A DNA stretch of 64,000 nt. Origin: Oceanobacillus sojae (GTDB lineage: Bacteria; Bacillota; Bacilli; Bacillales; Amphibacillaceae). The notes under the pieces were generated by a model, which was given only the letters and a program-made list of their open reading frames with translations, made no database searches and was not told where the DNA came from. Both the position numbers and the translations under genes were made by a program. Location: NCBI RefSeq assembly GCF_007991515.1, contig NZ_BJYM01000004.1:62001-126000 (forward strand). The letters run 5' to 3'. Of this stretch, positions 1-8,922 are shown one piece after another. Position 1 is the stretch's first letter. The number at the start of each line of letters is the position of its first letter.

Positions 1-304
1 TATTATATCCAACCCATTTATTTCCCTCTAACGATACTGTATTTACTGCTCCCACGCGTTCCGCAGTAATATCAATTTTATCGAGATAAGGAATAATTGT
101 TTCCTTGTAAGGAACCGTAATATTAAATCCATTAATTTCTGCTTCTCTCAGCTTCTTCATTTCCTCACCAAAGATTTCTTTACTTGGTATTTCATGCAAT
201 GTATAAGAACCTTCTATACCGCTTCGTTCTAAAAAAGTACTCTGGATCCAGGGTGATAAAGAATGCTTGATAGGATAACCAATTAATTTTAATTTCAAAC
301 TCAA
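1..304 (-). CDS. aroE: Shikimate dehydrogenase, N-terminal part (runs off the window)
   Basis: About 101 residues are visible, beginning MSLKLKLIGYPIKHSLSP. The SLSP and later FNITVPYK segments are the shikimate-binding signature of NADP-dependent shikimate dehydrogenase, which reduces 3-dehydroshikimate in chorismate synthesis. The start is TTG at 304, seven bases after a strong GGAGG site; a second in-frame TTG at 298 is less well spaced. It lies 57 bp downstream of yqeH on the same strand, the yqeG-yqeH-aroE order known from B. subtilis, so co-transcription is likely. The C-terminal half is outside the window. Confidence 0.9.
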   Translation of the reverse strand, partial: MSLKLKLIGYPIKHSLSPWIQSTFLERSGIEGSYTLHEIPSKEIFGEEMKKLREAEINGFNITVPYKETIIPYLDKIDITAERVGAVNTVSLEGNKWVGYN

Positions 305-361
305 CGAAGCGCCTCCTCTCTCTATTGCAGTACTTCTTTTTCATCTAAGCATCTTGCCTGC

Positions 362-1471
362 TTATTGACCTGATAAAAAGGATTTTCTCGTTGTTACGGA
401 GACTCCTTTAGGGCTATGTGCTACAACAGTAGCCCCCTCGCCTTGAATGCTGATCCAGCCAAGCCCGGGGAAGACAATATCTGTTTTTCCTTTTCCCACT
501 TTAAAGCTGTGTGCTGTCAGTGGAGGAAATTTATCCAGCTGCTCACTGTACGGAGGAGATAACAGTTCCCCAACATGCTTTTCATATAATTCATCCGCAT
601 TCTCCAACTTTGTCCGGTGAATTGTTAAATCATTAGAGAAATAACAAATAAATGATTGCTTTCCTCCTTTGATAAAGTCCAATCTGACCAAGCCGCCAAC
701 ATATAACGTCTGCTGCTCATTTAGTTGATAAACTCTTGCTTTAATTTCTTTTTTCGGAGTAATCATTTTTAATTCCTTTTCAGAAACATAATGAGCCATC
801 TGCTGTTTGTTAACAATTCCTGGTGTATCTACTAAAAATGTCTCTGCATCCAGCGGTATTTCAATAAAGCCAAGTGTTGTTCCAGGGAAATAAGAAGTTG
901 TTATTGCGTTCTCTTCTCCTGTTGATTCTTTAATTAAACGATTGATAAAAGTTGATTTACCAACATTCGTGACACCAACAATGAATACATCTTTGCCTGC
1001 CCTGTATCTTTCTATTTTCTGCTTAAGCTCATCCATTCCATTCCCTTTTACAGAAGAAATTAAAACTACATCCTGAATTTTAATTCCAAGCTGACTTGCT
1101 TCATGACGCAGCCATTGCTTTAATTTATTTTCATTTGTCGATTTCGGCAATAAATCAAGTTTATTTCCAGCTAAAATGATTGGATTATCACCCGTAATTC
1201 TTGGTAAATTACTTAATAGTGTACCGTTCACATCAAAAATATCAATAATATGAACAACTAATCCATCCCGGTCCCGAATTGAACTGACCATTTTCAAAAA
1301 GTCTGCATCTGTAATTGACACATCCTGGATCTCATTATAATGCTTCAATCGAAAACATCTTTTACATAAAATAACATCTTTCTCTAACGCGCTGACAGGC
1401 GCATAGCCCGGCTCATCCGGATACTCTGTCTGAATAACGCTTCCGCATCCTTGACAAATATGTTGCTCCAA
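362..1471 (-). CDS. yqeH: Circularly permuted GTPase YqeH, 30S ribosome biogenesis
   Basis: A 369-residue protein. A four-cysteine zinc finger (C6, C9, C36, C39) comes first. The GTPase motifs follow in permuted order: NKLD (G4) at 103-106, SSVKG (G5) at 139-143, GVTNVGKS (G1) at 166-173 and DTPG (G3) at 215-218. G4 before G1 is the hallmark of the YqeH/YlqF class. YqeH of B. subtilis is needed for 30S subunit assembly and 16S rRNA maturation. The start lies 2 bp after yqeG, so translation is probably coupled. Length is normal for the family. Confidence 0.95.
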   Translation of the reverse strand: MEQHICQGCGSVIQTEYPDEPGYAPVSALEKDVILCKRCFRLKHYNEIQDVSITDADFLKMVSSIRDRDGLVVHIIDIFDVNGTLLSNLPRITGDNPIILAGNKLDLLPKSTNENKLKQWLRHEASQLGIKIQDVVLISSVKGNGMDELKQKIERYRAGKDVFIVGVTNVGKSTFINRLIKESTGEENAITTSYFPGTTLGFIEIPLDAETFLVDTPGIVNKQQMAHYVSEKELKMITPKKEIKARVYQLNEQQTLYVGGLVRLDFIKGGKQSFICYFSNDLTIHRTKLENADELYEKHVGELLSPPYSEQLDKFPPLTAHSFKVGKGKTDIVFPGLGWISIQGEGATVVAHSPKGVSVTTRKSFLSGQ

Positions 1472-1473
1472 AC

Positions 1474-1989
1474 TTATTCCTCCTTATTACTATTACTCTT
1501 GGTCTGCATTCTTTTTAAAATTTTCCTTTCAATCATACGGTTAATCTTCGTTATTCTACCATCCGTGTGTACCACAGGAACAACTAATACCGTATAAAAT
1601 CCGGCTATATTGCCTCCAAGGACATCTGTCAACAATTGGTCCCCGACAACTAAAATTTCTTCTTTTTTCAGACCCATCTGCCTGGCAACTGTTTTAAAAG
1701 CCCTGCTCAAAGGCTTTCTGGCACTAAACACAAACGGCGTCCCAAGCGGTTCTGAAAAAACTGTTACACGTTCCTGATTATTATTCGATATAATTGTTAC
1801 TTTTATATCATTTTCTTCCATTGTTTTAAACCATGAAATGACATCAGGGGTTGCATCCTTTACATCCCACGCAACGAGGGTATTATCCAAATCCGTTATA
1901 ATACCTTTAATCCCTTTCTTTTTTAACGTTTCTGGTTGCAGGTCAAAAATTTGATCAATTTGTTCATCCGGTAAAAATTTTGAAAACAT
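1474..1989 (-). CDS. yqeG: YqeG family HAD-type phosphatase
   Basis: A 171-residue protein of the HAD IIIA family. The nucleophile loop reads TDLDNTLVAW near residue 35, with a conserved SNNN motif (motif II) and GDQLLTDVLGGN (motif III). The substrate is not established; bacterial YqeG is commonly annotated as a phosphatidylglycerophosphatase-like or sugar-phosphatase HAD enzyme. The start chosen is ATG at 1989, behind GAGGTG; a GTG at 1995 overlaps that site and is less likely. First gene of the yqeG-yqeH-aroE cluster, divergent from sda. Confidence 0.9.
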   Translation of the reverse strand: MFSKFLPDEQIDQIFDLQPETLKKKGIKGIITDLDNTLVAWDVKDATPDVISWFKTMEENDIKVTIISNNNQERVTVFSEPLGTPFVFSARKPLSRAFKTVARQMGLKKEEILVVGDQLLTDVLGGNIAGFYTVLVVPVVHTDGRITKINRMIERKILKRMQTKSNSNKEE

Positions 1990-2317
1990 ATACACACCTC
2001 AAGATTTCCGATTAGTTAACATTATACTTCTTGCATACTATACTTTTTATGTAAAGAAACTTCACTAAAAAAAATACTGTTTTTGCTTATCTCAAGAAAA
2101 TTCAAGATAAAGCAATTTTATGCTACATCACATTATACCTAATCCTGCAACAACTGACTAGCGTTTCAAATAATTAATCTTTCTAGAGTGACGTTCACTC
2201 AATCGACATCGATATCCAAATTTTTCTTCTATTTCTATGGGGAACTATGCAGACTCCTTATGAAAAATGCTTCTATTCTTTAAAAATCGTTCGACAAATT
2301 CCGATTCCTTTCGATTT

Positions 2318-2416
2318 TGTGGATAACTTTATCAACATAAGAATGTACGAATAACAATCTTGAAAGAGGTTACCCACTTCCTTATACACAACTTATCTAC
2401 AACTATATGTAGATAA
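2318..2416. promoter_or_regulatory. Cluster of four DnaA boxes upstream of sda
   Basis: Two sites match TTATNCACA exactly: TGTGGATAA at 2318-2326 (box on the minus strand) and TTATACACA at 2382-2390. Two further sites differ at one base and form an inverted pair: TTATCTACA at 2393-2401 and TGTAGATAA at 2408-2416, separated by 6 bp. In B. subtilis, sda transcription is controlled by DnaA, so replication state is linked to entry into sporulation. Position just upstream of sda here makes the same role likely. Confidence 0.85.
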
Positions 2417-2424
2417 GTTAGAGC

Positions 2425-2453
2425 TTGTTAACACAAGATATACATGTTAAATT
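2425..2453 (+). promoter_or_regulatory. Candidate sda promoter
   Basis: TTGTTA at 2425-2430 and TAAATT at 2448-2453 are separated by 17 bp, a plausible sigma-A promoter placed directly downstream of the inverted pair of DnaA boxes. Assigned by eye; the -10 element is weak. Confidence 0.45.
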
Positions 2454-2497
2454 ATTAATATCTTAAATATTTGCTTACAAATCGAGGAGGTTGTATT

Positions 2498-2638
2498 GTG
2501 GAAACATTATCGGACGAACTATTACTAGAATCTTATTATACAGCAGTTGCACTAAACCTAAGTCCTGATTTTCTTTCTTTATTTGAAGAAGAAATCCATA
2601 AAAGATCTCTAACTCATAAAATCAAAGAATCTGTATAA
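2498..2638 (+). CDS. sda: Sporulation checkpoint inhibitor Sda
   Basis: A 46-residue protein: GTG start at 2498 behind an AGGAGG site, TAA at 2636-2638. It begins METLSDELLLESYYTAVALN and continues with a FEEEIHKRSL segment, matching the helical-hairpin protein Sda of B. subtilis (46 residues, with LSDELLIESY and EIKRRSL). Sda binds the histidine kinase KinA and blocks the phosphorelay to Spo0A when replication is perturbed. DnaA boxes upstream and a strong terminator downstream make it a single-gene unit. In B. subtilis sda also lies beside yqeG. Confidence 0.95.
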   Translation: METLSDELLLESYYTAVALNLSPDFLSLFEEEIHKRSLTHKIKESV

Positions 2639-2657
2639 TTTTGTCTTGTTTACAAAT

Positions 2658-2687
2658 CTTCAATTTTAAAATTGAAGTTTTTTTTTT
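2658..2687 (+). terminator. Rho-independent terminator of sda
   Basis: Perfect 10-bp palindrome, CTTCAATTTT with AAAATTGAAG, followed by ten T residues. It starts 20 bp after the sda stop codon. Confidence 0.9.
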
Positions 2688-2894
2688 GCCTTTTTCCCCT
2701 TGTTCCTTCCTATTTAAAATAAAGATTTCAACCTTTAGCAACCGCATTCTTTTTGTATGCATCCTTCTTCTTAATAAGTTATAATCAAATATAGTACTCT
2801 ATTTTTGTGTGTGCAAAATATCGTAAAGAGATGGAGAATGCTAAAAAAGCATAGTATTCCTTTGAATTATCATACCGATTACTTTTAAGTAAGA

Positions 2895-3073
2895 GGCTAT
2901 ACAAAAGCCCGATAAAATGACATGACAGGAAAAGAAGTTTCTACTTAAAACCGTCTACATCGCGCGGGTAACACAGAAGCCATTACATATGTTTTCGATA
3001 AAGTGAATAATCGTAACGCCACGATGCAGCTGCATCAGCTGACATTGTCCTCTTTACTGGTTTTTGAACATGC
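2895..3073. repeat. Possible decayed copy of the TGTTCAAAAAGTC MITE-like family
   Basis: The right end (GGTTTTTGAACA, ending at 3070) matches the inverted end of the elements at 15.5, 28.4 and 30.4 kb. The left end (TATACAAAAGCCC from about 2898) is only a partial match, and no target duplication is visible. Weak member or coincidence. Confidence 0.35.
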
Positions 3074-3420
3074 ACTACAGTGTAATTCATCCTTATTCTT
3101 ATATTAAAAGATAAAATGAAACTTCATTCGTTAGGGGTTTTCTTTTCATCTCCCATGGTTTCCAAGGACCAAAGGCTAATTCTACAGCTACAGCATGGTG
3201 AGACTACTGGGACTGGAGCTAAGATTACTTGCACCATCAAAAAGCGTTGTCTCAGGCGCCTTTGTGACCTATATCTTGAAGGCCTGATTCAACCGGACCG
3301 TTACTGGCTGCCTGATTCCTACATGGAATTTTTGATTCTCTATCTGTTGTTGAAGTGGGAGTCGTACAGCCAGTTACACTGTGATAAATTTTATTTTTTG
3401 CACAAGAAATGAAAAAAGTA

Positions 3421-3463
3421 CTTTTAACTGAAGGAATATTGAAAGTATTCTTTCAGTTAAAAA
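3421..3463. repeat. Inverted repeat upstream of mrpA
   Basis: CTTTTAACTGAAGGAATA pairs with GTATTCTTTCAGTTAAAAAG across a 6-base loop, giving a stem of about 17 bp that ends some 35 bp before the mrpA start. There is no clear U-tract on the plus strand. It could be an operator, an RNA leader hairpin or a terminator remnant. Confidence 0.5.
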
Positions 3464-3498
3464 GGAATTTTTCGGCATTATTGTAAAAGGAGGAATTA

Positions 3499-5919
3499 TT
3501 GTTGACTTTATTACACTGGGCTGTTTTATCACCTTTTATTGCAGCCATACTTATTCCATTTTTATATAAGTATTTAAAAAGAATACATACTGGCTGGTTT
3601 GTTTTAATTCTGCCTCTGGCACTATTTATTTATTTCCTATCATTTATACCTGAAACATCCTCTGGAAACGTGGTCTTAAATAATCTGGATTGGGTACCTT
3701 CGCTAGGTATAAATTTCAATGTGTACATTGATGGTTTAAGCTTACTTTTTGCATTATTGATTACTGGTATTGGGACATTGGTAGTCCTTTATTCTATCTA
3801 CTATCTGTCCAAGCAAAAAGAAAAGCTGAACAATTTCTATGTTTATCTATTAATGTTTATGGGTGCTATGCTGGGTGTTGTTCTTTCCGATAATTTAATT
3901 GTTATTTATGTTTTCTGGGAAGTAACAAGTATCGCTTCTTCTTTATTAATCAGCTACTGGTATACAAGAGAAAAATCTATTTATGGTGCTCAAAAGTCGA
4001 TGTATATTACCGTTTTCGGCGGATTATCCATGCTTGCCGGTTTTTCTCTGCTTTACGTTATTGCAGGCACATTCAGCATTAGAGAGCTAATTGCAAATGC
4101 TGACCTTATCATGGCAAGCAGTTTATTTATTCCGGCAATGATTCTTGTCTTATTAGGAGCGTTCACCAAGTCTGCTCAATTTCCGTTCCATATCTGGCTC
4201 CCAGATGCAATGGAAGCACCGACACCCGTCAGTGCCTATCTTCACTCTGCAACCATGGTTAAAGCAGGAATTTACCTTGTCGCCAGATTAACGGGGGTTT
4301 TTGGCGGCGCACCAGAGTGGTTTTGGATTATTACCATTGCTGGATTAATCACATTGATTTGGGGCTCTATTTCAGCAGTACGCCAGAAAGATTTAAAAGG
4401 AATACTGGCCTATTCAACTGTAAGCCAGCTTGGTTTAATCATGAGTCTGCTCGGGGCTGGTTCTGCTGCGTTCTATTTTCAAGATGGAGACAGTCCTTTA
4501 TATATGACGGCCATCTTAGCAGCAGTATTTCATTTAATTAACCATGCAACCTTTAAAGGAAGCTTGTTTATGGCGGCAGGAATTATCGATCATGAGACAG
4601 GAACGAGAGATATCCGCAAACTGGGCGGATTAATGACTATTATGCCTGTAACAGCAACTATTTCTCTGATTGGTTTGGCTTCTATGGCAGGTCTTCCTCC
4701 ATTTAATGGATTCTTAAGTAAAGAACTATTTTTAACAGGTATGTTGAGCGTTACGGAATATGGTATTTTCAACTTAGAAGCAATCGGATTTATCATTCCT
4801 ATCATTGCTTTCATTGCCAGTGTATTTACTTTCTTATATTGCATTCTCATGTTTTATAAGACGTTTATGGGTAAATTCGACATAAGTAAATTGAAAGTAA
4901 AGCATGTTCATGAAGCACCAATTGGTATGCTGATTAGTCCTATTATATTAGCTGTTCTTGTTGTTTTATTCGGGCTCTTCCCTAACCTGTTAGCATACTC
5001 TATTATTGAGCCAGCTATGGCAGCTATCGCTCCCGGGATACTTTCTCCCGGAGAATTTTTTGATGTACACATTACGCACTGGCACGGCTTTTCAGCAGAA
5101 CTCTTTATGACACTTGGCATTATTGTTTTAGGTGTTCTCTTATTTATAACATTTAGAAAATGGGAAAACACTGCATTTTACCGCGGGGAACAGGATCTAT
5201 TCAACTATGCCTATGATTATGGATATGATGGTTTAATTAAGGGCTCACAGTGGCTTACCCGGATTCAGATGACCGGCAGATTAAGAGATTACTTCATCTA
5301 TATGTGCACGTTTATTATGTTAATAATGGGTTATACGATGTACCGATATAATCTGCCGTTAATTCAAAATCTTGATTTATCACCAATACCTGTTTACACA
5401 TGGTTTGTTATTTTAGTATTTCTTGGCTCTATTTTAACAATTCCATTTCTAAATAATCGGATAGCGATTATTATAACAACTGGCGTCAGCGGTTTTCTTG
5501 TAGCTCTTCTATTTGTATTATTCAGAGCTCCTGATTTAGCATTGACGCAACTGCTTATCGAAACAGTATCGGTCGTATTATTTATGCTTGTCTTTTATCA
5601 TTTGCCAAAGCTGAAAAAGGTGAAGACACCACCAAAAATGAAAACGATCAAGTTAATTATTTCTATCGGTTTTGGACTAATGATTACACTAGGATCCTTA
5701 TCAGCGTTTTCAATGGGACAAGAGGCAAATTATGAATCTATTTCTGAGTATTATACAGAGAATTCAAAGGAAAAAGCTGGCGGATATAATATCGTAAACG
5801 TTATTTTAGTCGATTTTCGTGGTCTGGATACTATGCTTGAGGTACTGGTTGTATCTTTAGCTGTATTGACTGTTGTCAGCTTGATTCGATTACGTTTTAA
5901 AGGCGGTGAGGATGTATGA
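3499..5919 (+). CDS. mrpA: Mrp-type Na+/H+ antiporter subunit A
   Basis: An 806-residue polytopic membrane protein, close to the 801 residues of B. subtilis MrpA, homologous to complex I NuoL. The N-terminal half carries the proton-antiporter domain, including the LLISYWYTREKSIYGAQKSM and FPFHIWLPDAMEAPTPVSAY segments. The C-terminal part carries the MrpA-specific MbhD/MbhE-like helices (FRAPDLALTQLLIETVSVVL). With the other six subunits it forms the Mrp complex, which exchanges cytoplasmic Na+ for protons. TTG start at 3499 behind AAAGGAGG; an adjacent TTG at 3502 is equally possible. First gene of the operon; overlaps mrpB by 4 bp. Confidence 0.95.
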   Translation: MLTLLHWAVLSPFIAAILIPFLYKYLKRIHTGWFVLILPLALFIYFLSFIPETSSGNVVLNNLDWVPSLGINFNVYIDGLSLLFALLITGIGTLVVLYSIYYLSKQKEKLNNFYVYLLMFMGAMLGVVLSDNLIVIYVFWEVTSIASSLLISYWYTREKSIYGAQKSMYITVFGGLSMLAGFSLLYVIAGTFSIRELIANADLIMASSLFIPAMILVLLGAFTKSAQFPFHIWLPDAMEAPTPVSAYLHSATMVKAGIYLVARLTGVFGGAPEWFWIITIAGLITLIWGSISAVRQKDLKGILAYSTVSQLGLIMSLLGAGSAAFYFQDGDSPLYMTAILAAVFHLINHATFKGSLFMAAGIIDHETGTRDIRKLGGLMTIMPVTATISLIGLASMAGLPPFNGFLSKELFLTGMLSVTEYGIFNLEAIGFIIPIIAFIASVFTFLYCILMFYKTFMGKFDISKLKVKHVHEAPIGMLISPIILAVLVVLFGLFPNLLAYSIIEPAMAAIAPGILSPGEFFDVHITHWHGFSAELFMTLGIIVLGVLLFITFRKWENTAFYRGEQDLFNYAYDYGYDGLIKGSQWLTRIQMTGRLRDYFIYMCTFIMLIMGYTMYRYNLPLIQNLDLSPIPVYTWFVILVFLGSILTIPFLNNRIAIIITTGVSGFLVALLFVLFRAPDLALTQLLIETVSVVLFMLVFYHLPKLKKVKTPPKMKTIKLIISIGFGLMITLGSLSAFSMGQEANYESISEYYTENSKEKAGGYNIVNVILVDFRGLDTMLEVLVVSLAVLTVVSLIRLRFKGGEDV

Positions 5920-6347
5920 TGAAAAAGCCTAATAATATGATGCTGCAGACATTAGCAAGGTTGATTATACTCGTCGTCCTCTCCTTCTCTATTTATTTAA
6001 TGCTGGCAGGGCATAACAGCCCTGGAGGAGGGTTTATCGGAGGGTTGATGACTGCGAGTGCGATTCTTATTTTATACCTTTCATTTGGCTTAAATCCGAT
6101 TAAAAAGGTAATCCGTTTTGATTACATCAAAATCATAGGAATTGGATTGCTTTTACCCGGCATAACTGGTTTGGTTTCTATTTTCTTCGGATTTTCTTAT
6201 CTGAAACAATTTTTTGGATATTTTCACATACCATTAATTGGTGAAGTAGAATTGACCACAGCACTGCCTTTTGACTTGGGAGTATACTTTGTCGTGCTTG
6301 CCAGTGCATTAACAATTATTTTAACAATCGCGGAGGATGATAAATAA
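5916..6347 (+). CDS. mrpB: Mrp antiporter subunit B
   Basis: A 143-residue membrane protein with the MnhB signature GHNSPGGGFIGGLMTA near residues 28-43 and four predicted transmembrane helices. It belongs to the MbhF/MnhB family and is required for assembly of the Mrp hetero-oligomer. ATGA overlap with mrpA and a 1-bp TAATG junction with mrpC indicate translational coupling. Length matches B. subtilis MrpB. Confidence 0.95.
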   Translation: MMKKPNNMMLQTLARLIILVVLSFSIYLMLAGHNSPGGGFIGGLMTASAILILYLSFGLNPIKKVIRFDYIKIIGIGLLLPGITGLVSIFFGFSYLKQFFGYFHIPLIGEVELTTALPFDLGVYFVVLASALTIILTIAEDDK

Positions 6348-6685
6348 TGGAACTATTAATGTCAATTGTAATAGGGATTATTTTCAGTGTGAGTATTTAC
6401 CTGTTCATGTCCAAAAATCTGCTCCGCGTTGCAGTAGCCACTTTATTGCTCTCTCATGGAGTGCATCTTTTATTAGTAACGATGTCTGGCTTACAACGTG
6501 GTGCATCACCAATCTTAAGCTTTGATGCAGAAGCTTATACAGACCCGCTGCCACACGCACTTGTATTGACAGCAATTGTTATCAGCTTTGCTGTAACTGC
6601 ATTATTGTTAGTAATGTCTTACCGCACCTATAAAGTGCATAAAACAGATGATTTAGAAGATTTGAGAGGTTCTGCCGATGAATAA
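6347..6685 (+). CDS. mrpC: Mrp antiporter subunit C (NuoK-like)
   Basis: A 112-residue protein with three transmembrane helices, homologous to complex I NuoK. Recognisable segments are NLLRVAVATLLLSHGVHLLL and DPLPHALVLTAIVISFAVTA. A charged tail ends it. It overlaps mrpD by 8 bp. Confidence 0.95.
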   Translation: MELLMSIVIGIIFSVSIYLFMSKNLLRVAVATLLLSHGVHLLLVTMSGLQRGASPILSFDAEAYTDPLPHALVLTAIVISFAVTALLLVMSYRTYKVHKTDDLEDLRGSADE

Positions 6686-8162
6686 TATCATAATTTTACC
6701 GGTTATTATTCCCTTTATAATCGGTGCTATACTTATACTATTATATAAAAGGCACTCCATGCAGCGTGTCATAAGCGGAATAACTATGTTTGTATTATTG
6801 GCACTTTCCGTATTTTTAGCAATCTATGTCTACCAGCATGGAACAATCGTTTTGGAGGTCGGTGACTGGAAAGCTCCATTTGGGATTGTTATTGTAGCAG
6901 ATCTCTTTTCAACACTGATGCTGCTTTTATCTACCCTGGTGGGAACAGTTTGTTTGTTCTTTGCTTTTCAGACTGTATCTCAGGACAGAGAGAAGCAATT
7001 TTTCTACCCGCTTTACCTTTTCTTAATGATCGGAGTAAACGGATCTTTTTTAACAGGCGATTTATTTAACCTGTTTGTATTCTTCGAAGTTATGCTGATA
7101 TCGTCTTATGGGTTAATTGTCCATGGTGGGACGGGCTATCAATTAAGAGAATCATTTAAATATGTTATTATTAACATTTTTGCATCTGCTCTTTTTATTG
7201 TGGGGATAGCCTGGGTATACTCCATTACCGGAACAATGAATATGGCACATATGGCACAGCGTGTTTCAGAGCTTGATCAAACAGGAGCACTTAACATTGT
7301 AGCGATTATATTCTTTATCGTTTTTGCTTGTAAAGGAGCTTTATTCCCATTATATTTCTGGTTACCGAGGTCTTATTATGGCCCTCCTGCAGCAATAGCC
7401 GCTCTATTTGGTGGCCTTTTGACAAAAGTTGGTATTTATGCGATTATCCGCACATTTACTCTTATTTTTAACCATGATGTTTCCTTTACACATAAGGGGC
7501 TTATTGTTACCATTGCTGGTTTTACGATGCTGTTAGGAGTTCTTGGAGCTGTATCGCAATTTGATTTCAAACGGATTCTCTCCTACCATATCATCAGTCA
7601 GGTCGGCTATATGGTGATGGGGCTTGGTATTTTCACACCATTAGCTGTTGCCGGCGCCATTTATTATATTGCGCATCACATGATTGTAAAAACAGCACTT
7701 TTCTTATTTGCCGGCGCCACACAGAAAATTACAGGAACAACTGACTTAAAGAAAATGGGAGGCTTACTTGGAACACATCCCTGGCTGGCATGGCTATTCT
7801 TTATTACTGCCATTTCCTTAGCAGGTATTCCGCCACTAAGCGGATTCTTTAGTAAATTTCCAATTATATTAGCCGGTTTTGAGGAACAGCAATATGTTAT
7901 TTCTGCTGTTGCTCTCCTGGTCGGACTGCTTACATTATTTTCTATGATGAAAATATTCAGTTATGCCTTTTGGGGCAAACAGAAACATACAGAGGAACAA
8001 GCAAAGATTCCAGTAGGAAAATTGTTACTGCCTATCTTACCGCTTGTTGCACTGACAATTATTCTAGGTTTTGCAGCGGAACCGATTTTCACGTATTCGA
8101 TGGAAGTTGCAGAAGAGATTATGAATCCTACAAATTATATTGAATCTGTGCTTAAGGAGTAG
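6678..8162 (+). CDS. mrpD: Mrp antiporter subunit D (NuoM/N-like)
   Basis: A 494-residue polytopic protein of the proton-antiporter M family. Characteristic segments are GDLFNLFVFFEVMLISSYGL, FPLYFWLPRSYYGPPAAIAA and KTALFLFAGATQKITGTTDL. With MrpA it provides the ion-translocating half-channels of the complex. Length is normal. It is followed after 5 bp by mrpE. Confidence 0.95.
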   Translation: MNNIIILPVIIPFIIGAILILLYKRHSMQRVISGITMFVLLALSVFLAIYVYQHGTIVLEVGDWKAPFGIVIVADLFSTLMLLLSTLVGTVCLFFAFQTVSQDREKQFFYPLYLFLMIGVNGSFLTGDLFNLFVFFEVMLISSYGLIVHGGTGYQLRESFKYVIINIFASALFIVGIAWVYSITGTMNMAHMAQRVSELDQTGALNIVAIIFFIVFACKGALFPLYFWLPRSYYGPPAAIAALFGGLLTKVGIYAIIRTFTLIFNHDVSFTHKGLIVTIAGFTMLLGVLGAVSQFDFKRILSYHIISQVGYMVMGLGIFTPLAVAGAIYYIAHHMIVKTALFLFAGATQKITGTTDLKKMGGLLGTHPWLAWLFFITAISLAGIPPLSGFFSKFPIILAGFEEQQYVISAVALLVGLLTLFSMMKIFSYAFWGKQKHTEEQAKIPVGKLLLPILPLVALTIILGFAAEPIFTYSMEVAEEIMNPTNYIESVLKE

Positions 8163-8167
8163 TTGCT

Positions 8168-8644
8168 ATGCCTTTTCAAATATTAATAAACGTATTGCTC
8201 GCGATACTCTGGATGTTTTTACAAAATGAGTATACATTCGTAAGTTTTCTTTTCGGCTATTTAATCGGAATTCTAATTTTATTCGTCATACGCCGTTTCC
8301 TTAAGTTTGATTTTTATTTAAAAAGAGTCTGGGCTATTATTAAATTAATTTATCTCTTTATGATTGAATTAATTAAAGCTAATATTGATGTTGTGAAGGT
8401 AGTACTTAAACCGAAGCAGGATCATCAGCCTGGTATCGTTGCTGTCAGAACAAGCCTCGAATCAGATTTTGAAATTTCTATGCTGGCAGCATTAATCACT
8501 TTAACACCTGGAACGATTTCCATGGACTTCTCAGATGACAGTAAAACCATTTATGTGCATTCTATTGATGTTCCGGATAAAGAAGCAATGATTAAAGATA
8601 TTCAAGATTCTTTTGAAAAAGCGATTATGGAGGTGACGAAATAA
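8168..8644 (+). CDS. mrpE: Mrp antiporter subunit E
   Basis: A 158-residue protein with hydrophobic N-terminal helices and a soluble C-terminal part containing LAALITLTPGTISMDFSDDS, the conserved core of the MnhE family. It is needed for membrane insertion or stability of the Mrp complex. TAATG junction with mrpF. Confidence 0.93.
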   Translation: MPFQILINVLLAILWMFLQNEYTFVSFLFGYLIGILILFVIRRFLKFDFYLKRVWAIIKLIYLFMIELIKANIDVVKVVLKPKQDHQPGIVAVRTSLESDFEISMLAALITLTPGTISMDFSDDSKTIYVHSIDVPDKEAMIKDIQDSFEKAIMEVTK

Positions 8645-8922
8645 TGTTTGATATAGTTATGATTATTGCATTAAGTGCACTCTCCATCGCACTTGTTTTA
8701 TTGTTTATCCGTATTATTATCGGTCCTTCTACACAGGATAGAATTCTGGCATTGGATGCCATTGGTGTTCTGCTTGTCGGTTTTATCGGGATTCTGATGA
8801 TTTTACAAGATACTTCCGTGTTCTCTGACATTGTTCTCGTACTGACTATTTTAGGATTTGTCGGGACCTTGACCCTGTCAAAATTCCTAGAAAGAGGTGT
8901 TGTCATTGACCGGGATGATTGA
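8644..8922 (+). CDS. mrpF: Mrp antiporter subunit F
   Basis: A 92-residue protein with three transmembrane helices and the MnhF motif GPSTQDRILALDAIGVLLVG near residues 26-45. Start ATG at 8644 behind GGAGGTGACG. It overlaps the beginning of mrpG. Confidence 0.93.
   Translation: MFDIVMIIALSALSIALVLLFIRIIIGPSTQDRILALDAIGVLLVGFIGILMILQDTSVFSDIVLVLTILGFVGTLTLSKFLERGVVIDRDD

Larger units (their letters stand above)
1990..2497. other. Intergenic region between yqeG and sda
   Basis: No gene is seen here. An imperfect inverted repeat (TTGCTTATCT at 2083-2092 with AGATAAAGCAA at 2105-2115) lies upstream of yqeG. The half nearest sda holds the DnaA-box cluster and a candidate sda promoter, listed separately. 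The divergent yqeG promoter must also be in this stretch, but no convincing match was picked out by eye. Confidence 0.6.
2690..3498. other. Long intergenic region between sda and mrpA
   Basis: About 800 bp without a gene I can support. It contains a possible decayed MITE-like element near 2895-3073, a more GC-rich stretch at 3116-3412 of unknown origin, and an inverted repeat just upstream of mrpA. The 98-codon reading frame at 3116-3412 has no ribosome binding site and no recognisable motif; the minus strand of the same stretch is interrupted by stops, so it may be a gene remnant. Confidence 0.5.

Noticed and set aside
3116-3412. 98-codon reading frame on the plus strand
   Set aside because: No ribosome binding site, no recognisable domain, Leu/Tyr/Lys-rich shadow-like composition; treated as intergenic or remnant.
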